Origin: Lucinisca nassula
Lineage: Eukaryota > Mollusca > Bivalvia > Lucinida > Lucinidae
DNA: 64,000 bases
Direction: 5' to 3'
Assembly: GCA_963580285.1 (NCBI GenBank)
Contig: OY757011.1
Location: 165,383,406-165,447,405 of the forward strand
Shown: positions 41,701 through 53,700 of the stretch, piece by piece
Numbering within the stretch: the stretch's first letter is position 1
How the letters are laid out: each line of letters opens with the position of its first letter
Translations under genes and position numbers: made by a program
Notes under the pieces: generated by a model
Databases searched by the model: none
What the model saw: only the letters and a program-made list of their open reading frames with translations
Told to the model about the DNA's origin: nothing

Positions 41701-44700
41701 CCAGGGGCATGAATGGCACAATTTATGTAGGGGACCACTTGACATTGCTACATGCTGAATATGTAAGCTTTCAGAGAAGAAGATTTTTTAAGCTTTTTTC
41801 CATTATAAGTCTATGGGAGCTAAGGAGCCCCTGGGCGTGGCCAGTTTAGACCCCAGGGGCATGATTGGCACAATTTATGTAGAGGACCACTTGACATTGC
41901 TACAAGCTTAAAATGTAAGCTCTGTGCCTATCGGTTTCAGAGAAGAAGATTTTTTAAGGTTTTTTTCCATTATAAGTCTATGGGGGCTAAGGGGCCCCAG
42001 GGTGTGGCCAGTTTAGATCCCAGGGGCATGATTGGCACAATTTATGTAGAGGTCCACTTGACATTGCTACATGCTTCATATGTAAGCTCTGTGCCTAGCG
42101 GTTTCAGAGAAGAAGATTTTTTAAGCTTTTATTTCCATTATAAGTCTATGGGGGTTAAGGGACCCCGGGGCGTGGCCAGTTTAGACCCATGGGGCATGAT
42201 TGGCACAATTTATGTAGGGGACCACTTGACATTGCTACATGCTTCATATGTGAGCTCAATGCCTAGTGGTTTCAGAGAAGAAGATTTTTTTAGCATTTTT
42301 TCCATTATAAGTCTATAGGGGCTAAGGGGCCCCGGGGCGTGGCCAGTTTAGACCCCAGGGGCATGATTGGCACAATTTATGTAGAGGACCACTTGACATT
42401 GCTACATGCTTAATATGAAAGCTCTGTGCCTAGCGGTTTCAGAGAAGAAGATTTTTTAAGCTTTTATTTCTATGGGGGGTTAAGGGACCCCGGGGCGTGG
42501 CCAGTTTAGACCCCAAGGGCATGATTGGCACAATTTATGTAGGGGACCACTTGACATTGCTACATGCTTCATATGTAAGCTCTGGGCCTATTTGTTTCAG
42601 AGAAGAAGATTTTTTAAGCTTTTATTTCTATGGGGGGTTAAGGGACCCCGGGGCGTGGCCAGTTTAGACCCCAAGGGCATGATTGGCACAATTTATGTAG
42701 GGGACCACTTGACATTGCTACATGCTTCATATGTAAGCTCTGGGCCTATTTGTTTCAGAGAAGAAGATTTTTTTAAGTTTTTCCCATTGTAAGTCTATGG
42801 GAGCTATATGTTGCCATGGCAACAAGAGTTTCCATCTGATCTGCCCCAAAACATAATGCATCTTTTCCCCCAACCTGATAATGCTTCTCATGAAATTTAA
42901 TCATGATTGGCCAATTGGCTTTAAAGATATACTTAGTTGAAAATGTGAACGGACAACGGACGACGGACGACGGCCGACGGACGCCGGATCATTGGCATAC
43001 TAATACCTCACATGAGCCTTCGGCTCAGGTGAGCTAACAATCTTTGTAAAGGTCCATCAGGTAAAGCTTCACACCAAATATTAAAGACCTGGGCCTTGTG
43101 GTTTCAGATGAGAAGATTTTTTAAAGATTTTCCCAATATAAGCCTATGTAAAACCAAAGGCCCCCGGGGAGAGGGCATTTTGGCCCCCAGGGCTATAATT
43201 TGAACAATCTTGGTAGAGGCCCACTAGATGAAATTTCACACCAAATATCAAAGATCTGGGCCTTGCGGTTTCAGAGTAGAAGATTTTTAAAGATTTTCCC
43301 TGTATAAGCCTATGTAAAACCAAAGGCCCCCGGGGCGGGGCATTTATGGCCACAAGGCTATAATTTGAAAAATCTTAGTAGAGGTCCACCAGGAAAAGCT
43401 TCACACCAAATATTAAAGACCTGGGCCTTGTGGTTTCAGAGAAGAAGATTTTTTAATGATTTTCCCTTTATTAGCCTATGTAAAACCATAGGCCCCAGGG
43501 GCGGGGCCTTTTGGCCCCCAGTGCTATAATTTGAACAATCTTGGTAGAGGTCCACTAGATGAAGCTTCACAGCAAATATCAAAGATCTTGGCCTTGCGGT
43601 TTCAGAGTAGAAGATTTTTAAAGATTTTCCCTGTATAAGCCTATGTAAAACCAAAGGCCCCCCGGGCGGGGGCATTTTTGGCCCAAAGGCTATAATTTGA
43701 ACAATCTTAGTAGAGGTCTACCAGGTAAAGCTTCACACCAAATATTAAAGACCTGGGCCTTGTGGTTTCAGAGAAGATTTTTTAATGATTTTCCCTATAT
43801 AAGCACATGTAAAACCAAAGGCCCCCCGGGGCGGGGGCATTTTTGCCCCCAGGGCTATAATTTGAACAATCTTGGTAGAGGTCCACTAGATGAAGCTTCA
43901 TACCAAATATCGAAGACCTGGGCTTTGTGGTTTCAGAGAAGAAGATTTTTAAGGTTTTCGTTTAAAAAATCAATTTTTAGCTCCTGTGACCTAGATGTGC
44001 AATGGACCGGAACCATTTGAACAACTTTGAAAGGGGTCCACCTAAGGATCATTCCTGTGAAGTTTGGTCAAAATTCGATCAGGAGGAGATGTCCTTTCCT
44101 ATATAGGAGCAGTCTCATCAGGATCTATCCTGTTTGGCTGTAAGCAACAATATGTTTGAAATGTTGGCAAACAGATGCAGCAGACAACATAAACGGGTTA
44201 ACATTTTCAGATACAGTTTTTCTTCCCATCTTAACCCTTATCCCGCTGAGCACAAAAACCCCCATCTTTGTGAACAGTGTAGATCCTGATCAGATGGCTT
44301 CGTTTGAATTTTGACAAATACATGTACACAATAGCAGTCAGATTGCAAATTTGAATGCATACATTATATCGAGCGATTTGATTGGTTGATATTTAGAAAT
44401 GGGTGTGGCTAAACAGATTTATTCAGCAGGATAAGGGTTAAGGGCTGGTAACTTACCTACTCAACGCTGACACCAAACAGCTGTTTTTGTATGAAGTTAA
44501 ATATGTCTGATTATCAGAATTCATATATGTTACCTGCAATAACAAATAAAATCACATTGGATATAAATGGTATTGAACTAATTTGGTTTGTTTGTTTGGA
44601 GTTGACCAGCCCAGTCACTTCACGCCGGTCAGATTACCTAACCAGACAATACTGGGCAGGCTTGAATCAGCGGAAGAGAGGGCATTCAATTTGATTACAG

Positions 44701-47700
44701 CATTTGACCTAGGAATACTAGTCTCCTTTTTAATTTCTCTACATGCTGGATATTTTTTCAGCAGACAACAAATTGGTGGTATTTTTTACATTTTTCCCAG
44801 AAAACAGGATTTGACATCTCATGCATTTTTTTTCTTCTAAGATAACAGGATCTTTTCAGTAAATTGAGAACCTATGGAGACAATTTGCAAGCTATGACAA
44901 ATCCTGTTTTCTACAATTTGCATGAGATGTCAAATCCTGTTTTCTGGGTAAGCAGGTGACAATTTGCATGTGATGTCAAATCCTGTTTTGGGGTAAACAG
45001 GAGACAATTTGCATGAGATGTCAAATCCTGTTTTCTGGGTAAGCAGGAGACAATTTGCATTGAGATGTCAATTCCTATTTTCTGGGGAAAATAATGAAAA
45101 TACCACCAGTATGTTGTCTGCCGAATTAGCCTAAAGAGTGGTAAAGGTTAAAAGGCTACGCTAAAGCAGGTTATCCTTAATGGTGAAAATCTCCTTGCAG
45201 CCTTTTGCCCAATGCGTTAATTTTCTTTAAAATTATGGTAAACTAAACATGTCCACGGGACATGGATGCTACTGCCTGTCATTGAGACACTGATTCAAAA
45301 CTGAACTGCGAATTGCTAATGTCATCTCCTGCTAATTTGACCTACTTTAAAAATAAAGATAATCAAAGGGTTTCAACTGACACTACTCTCCTTCTTTGTT
45401 CTTAAAATTTCAAGCGTTAAGCGTGTTTTTCCTAGCAAATGACATTTTGGAAGAATTTTTCTTATTTTTCAGCAAAGAGGAGGCTTGACATTACATATGA
45501 ATCATTTGCTGGGCAGGTGATTCATATGAACTGTCAAGCCTTATTTTCTCTGAAAAATGAAAAAATTGCCAACTGCTCTAGAATTTTCTGCAGTGCTTTA
45601 AGGGACAAGTGTATCAAGTTTTCTTAACCCATTTCCAGCTGAACAGAATACAGGCGTGGTCCATTTAAAAATTTAAGGATATTCAGGTAGATTTATTTTT
45701 AGAATTCTTTTATTCTTTTCAGAAAATGGCTGAACTTCTTGCAACCAAAAGGCCCTAATCAGACACTGCAGAAATAGATTGGGCTGCATGATGCTTCCAT
45801 GCAGAGCTGAAACTGACTAAACATGAGTACTGGTAAACTGCTTAGGACTAAGCCTGCCCAGGCAAAGTGATGTGAGTCAGACCGTCCAATGCATATAAGC
45901 CTTTTGGTTTCATTGGGTGGCAGGGCTTGAGATGTCATTTCATCTCAGTGTCAGGTAAAAGTCCCACAAAATTGGAAGCAATGTCTCCAAAATGACCTAA
46001 ATAGTGTTGACAGGGACGTTAAACTTCAATTCAAACAAACAAACAGACACTGCAGAATGCGGCATCTGATCTTGGCCCGCACTGTTTGCCAATGTTTCAT
46101 TTCAGGGCTTCTCGTCTAAAATGGATTAAGCATGCTGTAAATACTCCATAAATTGAACATCGGATTCAATTACACTTAATTATTCTTAACTTAGAATGAA
46201 TCAATTTACTATCAATTTGCTATCTGGGACCAGCTGTTCAAAGCATTGATAGCTTAAGGGGAATGGGAACACCTTCAGGGGAGGTAATTCCTGCAAAAGC
46301 ATTTTTGTCTCCCATGTCAACAGCGGTAAACTCTTAAAGGAAAGAATTTGCTCCTGTGGAACAAATTCAGACCCCTTTTTCCGTGGGACAGGGCTTACAG
46401 AAAAGTGAACAGGAAGTTCCAAAAGTTGTCTCGCTTTGAAAAATGGCGGAAAAATCTGCCAGGTGTTCTCATTCCCTTTAACTAGCTTGTTAGTGGTATC
46501 TAGCAAGTACAATATCTAATATTCTGCCACTTTGTTGTAAAATTGGGAGTCGCATTTGCTACTCATATTTTTTAGCAAAAATATTAGCATATTGGCCGTA
46601 TTAAATGACAAAGATTACAGCCCTTTCAAGAATAGTTCACCTAATTTGAGGCAATGCTTGAACCACAGCGGTGAGATACCTAATTATTAAATCAGTCGAT
46701 TTCGATAACACACCCGTGCGTCATAGTGCAATTTTTACATCTCACAAAATGGTCATTTTTCTGATGAAAATTTGTGATATAATCCTTATTTATACTCCAA
46801 ACATAGGTTTTGGGTGCTCGTTAGAACCGCCTCAATGAGGCGATTCTAACGAGTACCCACAACCTATGTCTAGGAGCAGAAATAAAGAAAATAATGTATA
46901 CCCCCGTAAACCACAGTTTTCTCTGTATAAAGTGGGGTTTAGGGGGTTCTTTATTTCACGGACTTGTTCACGTGATGGCTGTTACCTACACAGCCACAAA
47001 GCCCCAATCAAAAAGTTTTAACCATATGTTTACTAATGACATCTTTAGTATTGAACAACTGGACGCTGGTGATGCCTTGTAACAGTAAAGATAAAAGTGC
47101 TGGGGGCCATTTGTTCAAAACTTATGTCTTTAGTTAGTGAATCGTTAAAATTTTCAAAATTTAATAATGCAAATATATTATTTTTGCTGAAAAAATGTGA
47201 GTAGCTTTTGCATATGCTACACACATTTTTCAGCAAAAATACCAGATTTGAGATATTGTACTTGTTAGAACTGTGAACAATATAATCGCTAAGGAGCTCG
47301 TTAAGCTAACAATGCTCTGAACAACTGGGCCCAGACCTTGATACGTTTCTTTTAATGCCCCAGTACTTGCAATAGCAGTATTAATACTGAACCTCTTTGT
47401 TTCATAGAATATAGAATGACTTAAAGCTAAAACATAACTCACCTTAATTAAAGGAAATCTGAGATGTATTAATTAAAGTTAGCCCATGAAAAAAAAGGTC
47501 TGTCCCTTGTCTCTGATCAATGCTCATTATAACACACCCAAGGGCACCTCACTGTTGGACAAAAAAACTCAAATTCTATGCTAATTAAGGGGAATGGATA
47601 CACCAGCAGGGGAAGCAACTCCTGCAAAAGTATTTTGTCTCCAATGTCAATAGGAGTCAACTCTTAAAGGCAAGAATTTGCTCCTGAGGAGTAGACCCCT

Positions 47701-50700
47701 TCTTCAGTGGGACTGAGCCTATAGGAAAGCGGATAGAAAGTCCGGAAAGTTGTCTCCCTTTGAAAAATAGCAGAAAAATGTGCCAGGTGTTTCCATTCCC
47801 CTTAACTTTTCATCATTATTGCACAGGCTCGCCTGCGTCTTTGCTGGTTGCCTAGGCCATAAATTACCTTTTCCCATGTGCTGGCTCATTACTGTTTTTA
47901 CCCTAAATATTTGGACAACTCAACTCCTTACCATATTTGTTCTAACATTTGAATAAGTACCATATAGTACCTGATGTTGTGTCTAAAAACAGCTGGATGA
48001 ATGGCAAACAGTGTAGACCCTGATGAGACGCCGCATCCTGCGGCGTCTCATCTGGATCTATACTGTTTGCTCAGGCCTGTCTGTTCCAACACATTGGGTA
48101 AATGTTGTTGTAAGGAAATAAGTTTAACATGACCTGAAGCAGATTACTTACATTTTCTAATACCCTGAGACACCGGTCTGTTTTCTTGAGGTTTTCTAAG
48201 CTGCTATTAGTTAACACAGATGCTTCATCACCCACTGCTTCTACACATGAACACACTGAAAAACAAAGGCACAAGAAAACTGTTGGAACAACAAATCATG
48301 ACTTCAAAGATCCAGGTATTGTTAACTGTCAGTAACAGTGAGACTAATTTGGGGATATTATTTCTTATTTCTTGTGGGTAACTGTTAGAATCGCCTCTAT
48401 GAGGCAATTATTATAAGAACCCACAACACACTGCCATATTTTTATTATTGCCTGGGATACTTTTTCGCTATTTCTTGTTAGAAAGATGTGTTCTGGATAC
48501 TTGTCAGAATAGTCTTATTAAGGGGAATGGGAACCATTTAGGGGAGGCAACTCCTGCAAAATTATTTTTGTCTCCCATCTCCACAGGGGTCAACTCTTAA
48601 GGGAAAGAATTTGCTCCTCAGGAGCATATTCTTTCCTTTAAGAGTAGACCCCAGGGCTTATATAGAAAAGTGAACAGGAACTCCCAAAAGCTGTCTCCCT
48701 TTGAAAAATGGCAGAAAAATCTACCAGGTGTTCCATGAAGAATGTAACAATCTTTTGCCAGAAACCAACAATTGCCATCTTGAAATTTTCATTCAAAACT
48801 TATGCCCACATGCATACATTTAGGCATCTTGGACCACTTGGTACATATAAGCCTCCATTCTAACTGACTGGTTCAAACAATCAACTCCATTCATAGCCAT
48901 ATGACCATACAAATAATGTTTGTCTATGTGTTTCAAATTTTACAGTCCAGTCAATGCTGTTTTGGCCATACTGAGCATGTCAATTGATCTCTTGGCATGA
49001 TTATACATAAATGGTACAGTGCACATTCTTTTGCCATAAACTGACAACTCCCATTTTTTTTTAATCAACAGAAGGGAAAGAATGACCATGAAAAGATTTC
49101 ATGAGGAATGTTGCAGACCCAGCAGGTATCAAACCCGGACCACATGATCACCAGTCGGACATGCCACCGACTGAGCTACTGAACCCAGCACAAATGAATG
49201 TGATTGGTGCCACTATTTATTGCCATGTATATTATGTCTCAAAATTAAACACACATTGATAAGCCTAGAAATGTAGGAAAAAAATGTGCTTTTGTTTATT
49301 TTAATCATCTAAAATGGAGAACGTTGTACATGGTACACCATAACCTCTGTGTAACACTACTGTCTGGGTCCAAAGCCGAAACAGTGATAGCTATACAACA
49401 CTGTTATATGCAAACAAGAATGTATAGATTATATAGAAAAATGACCATTTATGGTCATTTTTCTATATAATCTACATTTCTTTTTTTAATCTCTGGTCAT
49501 TTTGCTATATAATTTATATATATATTTATTTTAATCTATGGTTATTTTTCTATATAATCTATATATGTTGGGATCCATCTTTAAAACTTGCTATATCCAA
49601 AACCATGTTATAATGAACAGTTATTCAGAGATTATGGTTTATTCGAACCCCATAAGCAGTTGATGATCTGACAAGAGCAACAAAACAGAAACACAGAATG
49701 GGACTGTTCCAAACGTGGTCTTAATACTGGAAGTTTTCTGTACATTGTACAAAGCGGTGAACACAGAGGTGCTGATCAGACAGTGGGGATATGCAAGCTG
49801 ATCTGTATCTTTGTTGTTTGTAAATGCCATAAAATAGGTTTTCTCATGACAAGCACCATATCATCTGGTGACTGATGCAACTCTAATTTGGTTTGAGCCA
49901 TCAAGGTATATTTAAATTACACCTATAAAAAGCTAATTATCTCCAACACTGATATCTCAAACTACTGCTTCAGTTAAACTAAGTTTTGTGCAATTTTGTT
50001 TTATTGTTGCTATATCTTCATTAGATTTTGGGTGTTTGTTCATTACATTTCAACTTTATCTCAAACTACTGTTATCTCAAACCAAATTCCCAGTCTCTTG
50101 GATTTTGAGATAATGAGAGTTGACCTTATATAACCATAGACCATTGAGTCATTGGACAAATAGAGGATATTTGATTTTTTCAGTGTAAGATCAAATTTTA
50201 TTTCATCGAATGAACACCAAAACTGTTATTTTCACGAGTGGCGTAGCCACGAGTGAAAATAGCAGTTTTGATGTTCATGAGTGAAATAAAATTTGATCTT
50301 GCACTGAAAAAATCAAATTTTCTGTTTCTTACATGCTTCAAAAGGCAATATTTAGCCTCTTTAATGGTGTCGCTCACATTCGGAGAAAATTATCTTTGTT
50401 CCTGTTCGTTTCGCGTCAATTTAGTGGTGTCCATCGTGTTAAGTGGGTATACTATTGGGTGTAAACTGAAAGTTTGCACCTGAGAAATGGCCTGGGATGG
50501 TATTATTATGAATGATTAATGAAATAATTGAGAGAGTAGTTTTCCAAAGAATTTGCTGGCAAGTCTAACGTCGCGCGACAAAAGACGTGACGTCAGCGTC
50601 ATAAATGACGTCAGTAACGTCCCCGTCACACATGAACGGGCTATGCGTCAATTAGAACACATTTCAGTATTGTTCAGTTATCTGACAAAGATAAAATTGA

Positions 50701-53700
50701 AATTAGAGTTAGATTTGAAGAAAAAAGTAGTCCCAAACAGTGAAAAATAAAAAATCGTATTTTCACTGTTTGAAACAGTGAAAATATCGATTTATATTTC
50801 ACTGATAAATCTCTATCATTCATTGAAAAGCATGTAAGAAGATGTGATGTCAATCAGAAAATATCAATATTGACCTCAGCTTCGCTTCAATATTGGTATC
50901 CTGTTGGACATCACATCATGTCCAATGACTCAATAGTCAACAATTATTTATCCAGAGCTCTAGATAAGGTTTTCAGCTAATGAGTATTTTACTCCCAGTT
51001 TTAAATTCCAATGCGGAAAATTGAAAAGTCAATGAGTAAAGAATTAATGAATGAAACAGTTGTGCCAAAATGCTTTTTGACCCTTTTCCGTAAGGTCAAT
51101 TAACGATGTGATCACACCATTAATAAGTTTTCTTACAATCTTCTGCCTGCTCATCCCTATTGAAGTATCTTAACAATGACGCCATATTTTCAGCGTAATT
51201 CTTCTTGAAACGTCCAGCACAGACTTTTAATTGACGATGAGAAGCCATGTTGTTTGATTGTTTGCACTGTGGTCCAAGCGCTTACAATTCGAACAAAGAA
51301 GTCGATAAGCGGTTGATGAAACAGATTATAGCGCGTTCGATTAGCAAATACTGCAACTCCGGTTATGTCTGTTATAAACCGGGGTTGCGTACCGGCCGTA
51401 TTTCGGTACGTTTTCTTACGTTCGAGTTTCATTTCTAATGCGTTTTTTGCCTAAAAATATGCGTGAAAAAGCATTACGCACGCTTATCTAGGGCTCTGAT
51501 TTATCACATAATCACAGCACTAAATGATCGATATAGGCCTACCCTTTTTGCCATTTTACCCACTCTAGGGTTTCCCATATAAAATGTTAACATTCATATA
51601 AATTATGTGTAATGGGATATGGAAAGCTTAGCCCTAAGAAAACCACATTACAGTAACAAACCCATGTGACATAATATACCGTAATGATCCTAAGCATTGG
51701 GACAGACAGGCCTAAGTATTAGCAAAACAGTGCAGGCTCAGTCTGATCAGGGTCTACACTGTTTGCCATTCTGTCTGCAACTTTTGGACTCCTTGCTGGC
51801 TCAGCAAACCAATGTTAAAATTTTAGGAGAATTACAGCAAGTCTTCAAGGTGTCTGTATTTTTAGTATTTTTACAGGACTTTAGTTTCTGCTTTACACTC
51901 CAACCAGTGTTATAAAGAGGTTGTAGTGTACTTAAACATATCAAACATGATTTCTGATTTCTGTAGGACATTCACATACACAAAGGAAATATGAGCTCAA
52001 TCACAATGAAAGGGTCAGTTGCTTTGCATGCTGGGCTGTTACGTGAGAACCGACACACATTCAAACATAAAGAAATACCACACTGAGGTAATCATTTTCA
52101 TACTCAACTTAACTGAGCATGAACCGAGCCTGTCAAGTAATTTGACTAGCTGAGAAGCAAAAAGGGAGTGGCAAGATTAATTTATTCAGCAGAACAATGA
52201 TTAAGATCCGAGCACTTCAGGATTCAAGATCACACTGTCACTCAGGTTCTTATAGACCTTTTTTCTGAACATAAAGCTCATCCTGCTAAAATTCAATATT
52301 AAAATGTCAACAACTTAAGGGGAATGGATAGACCTTCAGGAGAGGCAACTCGTTCAAAAGTATGTAAATAGGGATCAACTCTAAAAGGAAAGAATTTGCT
52401 TCTGTGAAGAAAATTCTTTCCTTCAAGAACAGACCCCTTTTTCCATGGGACAGAGCTTTTAGAAAAGCGAACAAGAAGTTCTGAAAGTTGTCTCCCTTTG
52501 AACTTTGAAAAAACGGCCGAAAAATTTGCCATGTGTTCCCATTCCCCTTAGGACATTTTAATATCTATCAGCAGGACCGACTTCATGCTTAAGTTAGACA
52601 AACAAAATTTGACTTGGTGGAATTCTTTTCTTCAAGAGGGCCAAGATGGCCCTGATCTTGGCCCTGCATCGCTCACCTGATTTAAGATATGTATTTATTT
52701 TTAGATCTGGTGCCCATCTTGTCAATCTGAGCAGAACCATTTTAGCTATTTTGGTAGGCAGTCCCTGTGAAGCTTAAGCTTAATTTGTCCAAGGGTTTAG
52801 GAGGAGTTAACATTTTATGCAAATTGTCGATGATTTTCTATTTTTAGCTCTGACAGCCCTTTGTCTCATTTGAGCAAAATAGTTTCAGCTAGTTTGTTAG
52901 AGGGTCATCTAAGCAACATTCCTATGAGGTTTATATGCAATTGGCCCAGGGGTTTGTTTGTTTGATTTTAGGTTTAACGTCACCATCAACACTGCATAGG
53001 TCATTTTGGAGACGTAGCTTCCAATTTTGTGGGACTTGTACCCAACATTGAGATGAAATAACATCTCAAGCCCTGCCGCCCAATGAAACCAAAAGGGTTT
53101 ATAAGCATGGATGGACCGGCTCACACCGCTTTGCCGGGCAGGCTCAGATCCTCTAAGCGGTTTACCAGTACTCGTGTGCGGGACAGTTTCAGCTCTGCGT
53201 GGAAGCATTGATCATGCAGTCCATCTATTTCTTCAAGCCATGCCTAGGGGTTAAGGTGGAGTAGTTGTGTTCATTGGAGTGAACGATTTTAGCCATTTCA
53301 GTAGACAGCCACCTAGGCAACATTCCTATGAAGTTAAACTGAAATTGGCCTAAGGGTTTAGGAAGAATTAGCATTAATGATTTTAAGCAAATTGTTGAGT
53401 TTTTTTTCTATTTTACCTCTGGTGGCCATCTTGTTCATCGGAGCAGAATGATTTTAACAATTTTGGTGCAGGGTCACGTAAGCAACATTCCTATGAACTT
53501 ATGAAGTTTGAATGAAATTGACCCAGGGGTCGTTCAAAGATTTTTCTAGTTTTAGCTCTGGCAGCCATCTTGTTCATTGGAGTGAAACGATTTTAGCTAT
53601 TTTGGTAGATTTTGTTTGATTTTAGGTTTAACATCCCCGTCAACACTGTAAAGGTCATTTTGGAGACGTAAAAAGGGTCACATAAGCAACATTCCTATGA

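Larger units (their letters stand above)
36208..44000 (+). mobile_element. Outer Helentron-like element, split by an inner complex
   Basis: 5' part 36208-36730 begins CAAGAGGGCCCAGATGGCCC, then CGCTCACCTGAG. Units of about 110-165 bp with 'tgaacaatcttggtagaggtccactagatgaagcttc' and 'atcaaagatctgggccttgcgg'. The 3' part resumes at 43038 and runs to about 44000. The split falls inside the phrase TTTGAACAATCTT, which is intact in neighbouring units. No clean 3' terminus. Confidence 0.7.

Noticed and set aside
37682..42792. Many open frames repeating [18 protein letters not shown]
   Set aside because: The 168-bp unit is a multiple of three, so one frame recurs; stops break it in each unit and no start, splice or domain pattern supports coding.
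50253..50483. 76-residue open frame as a gene
   Set aside because: It begins inside a hairpin arm of a TIR element and shows no family resemblance.
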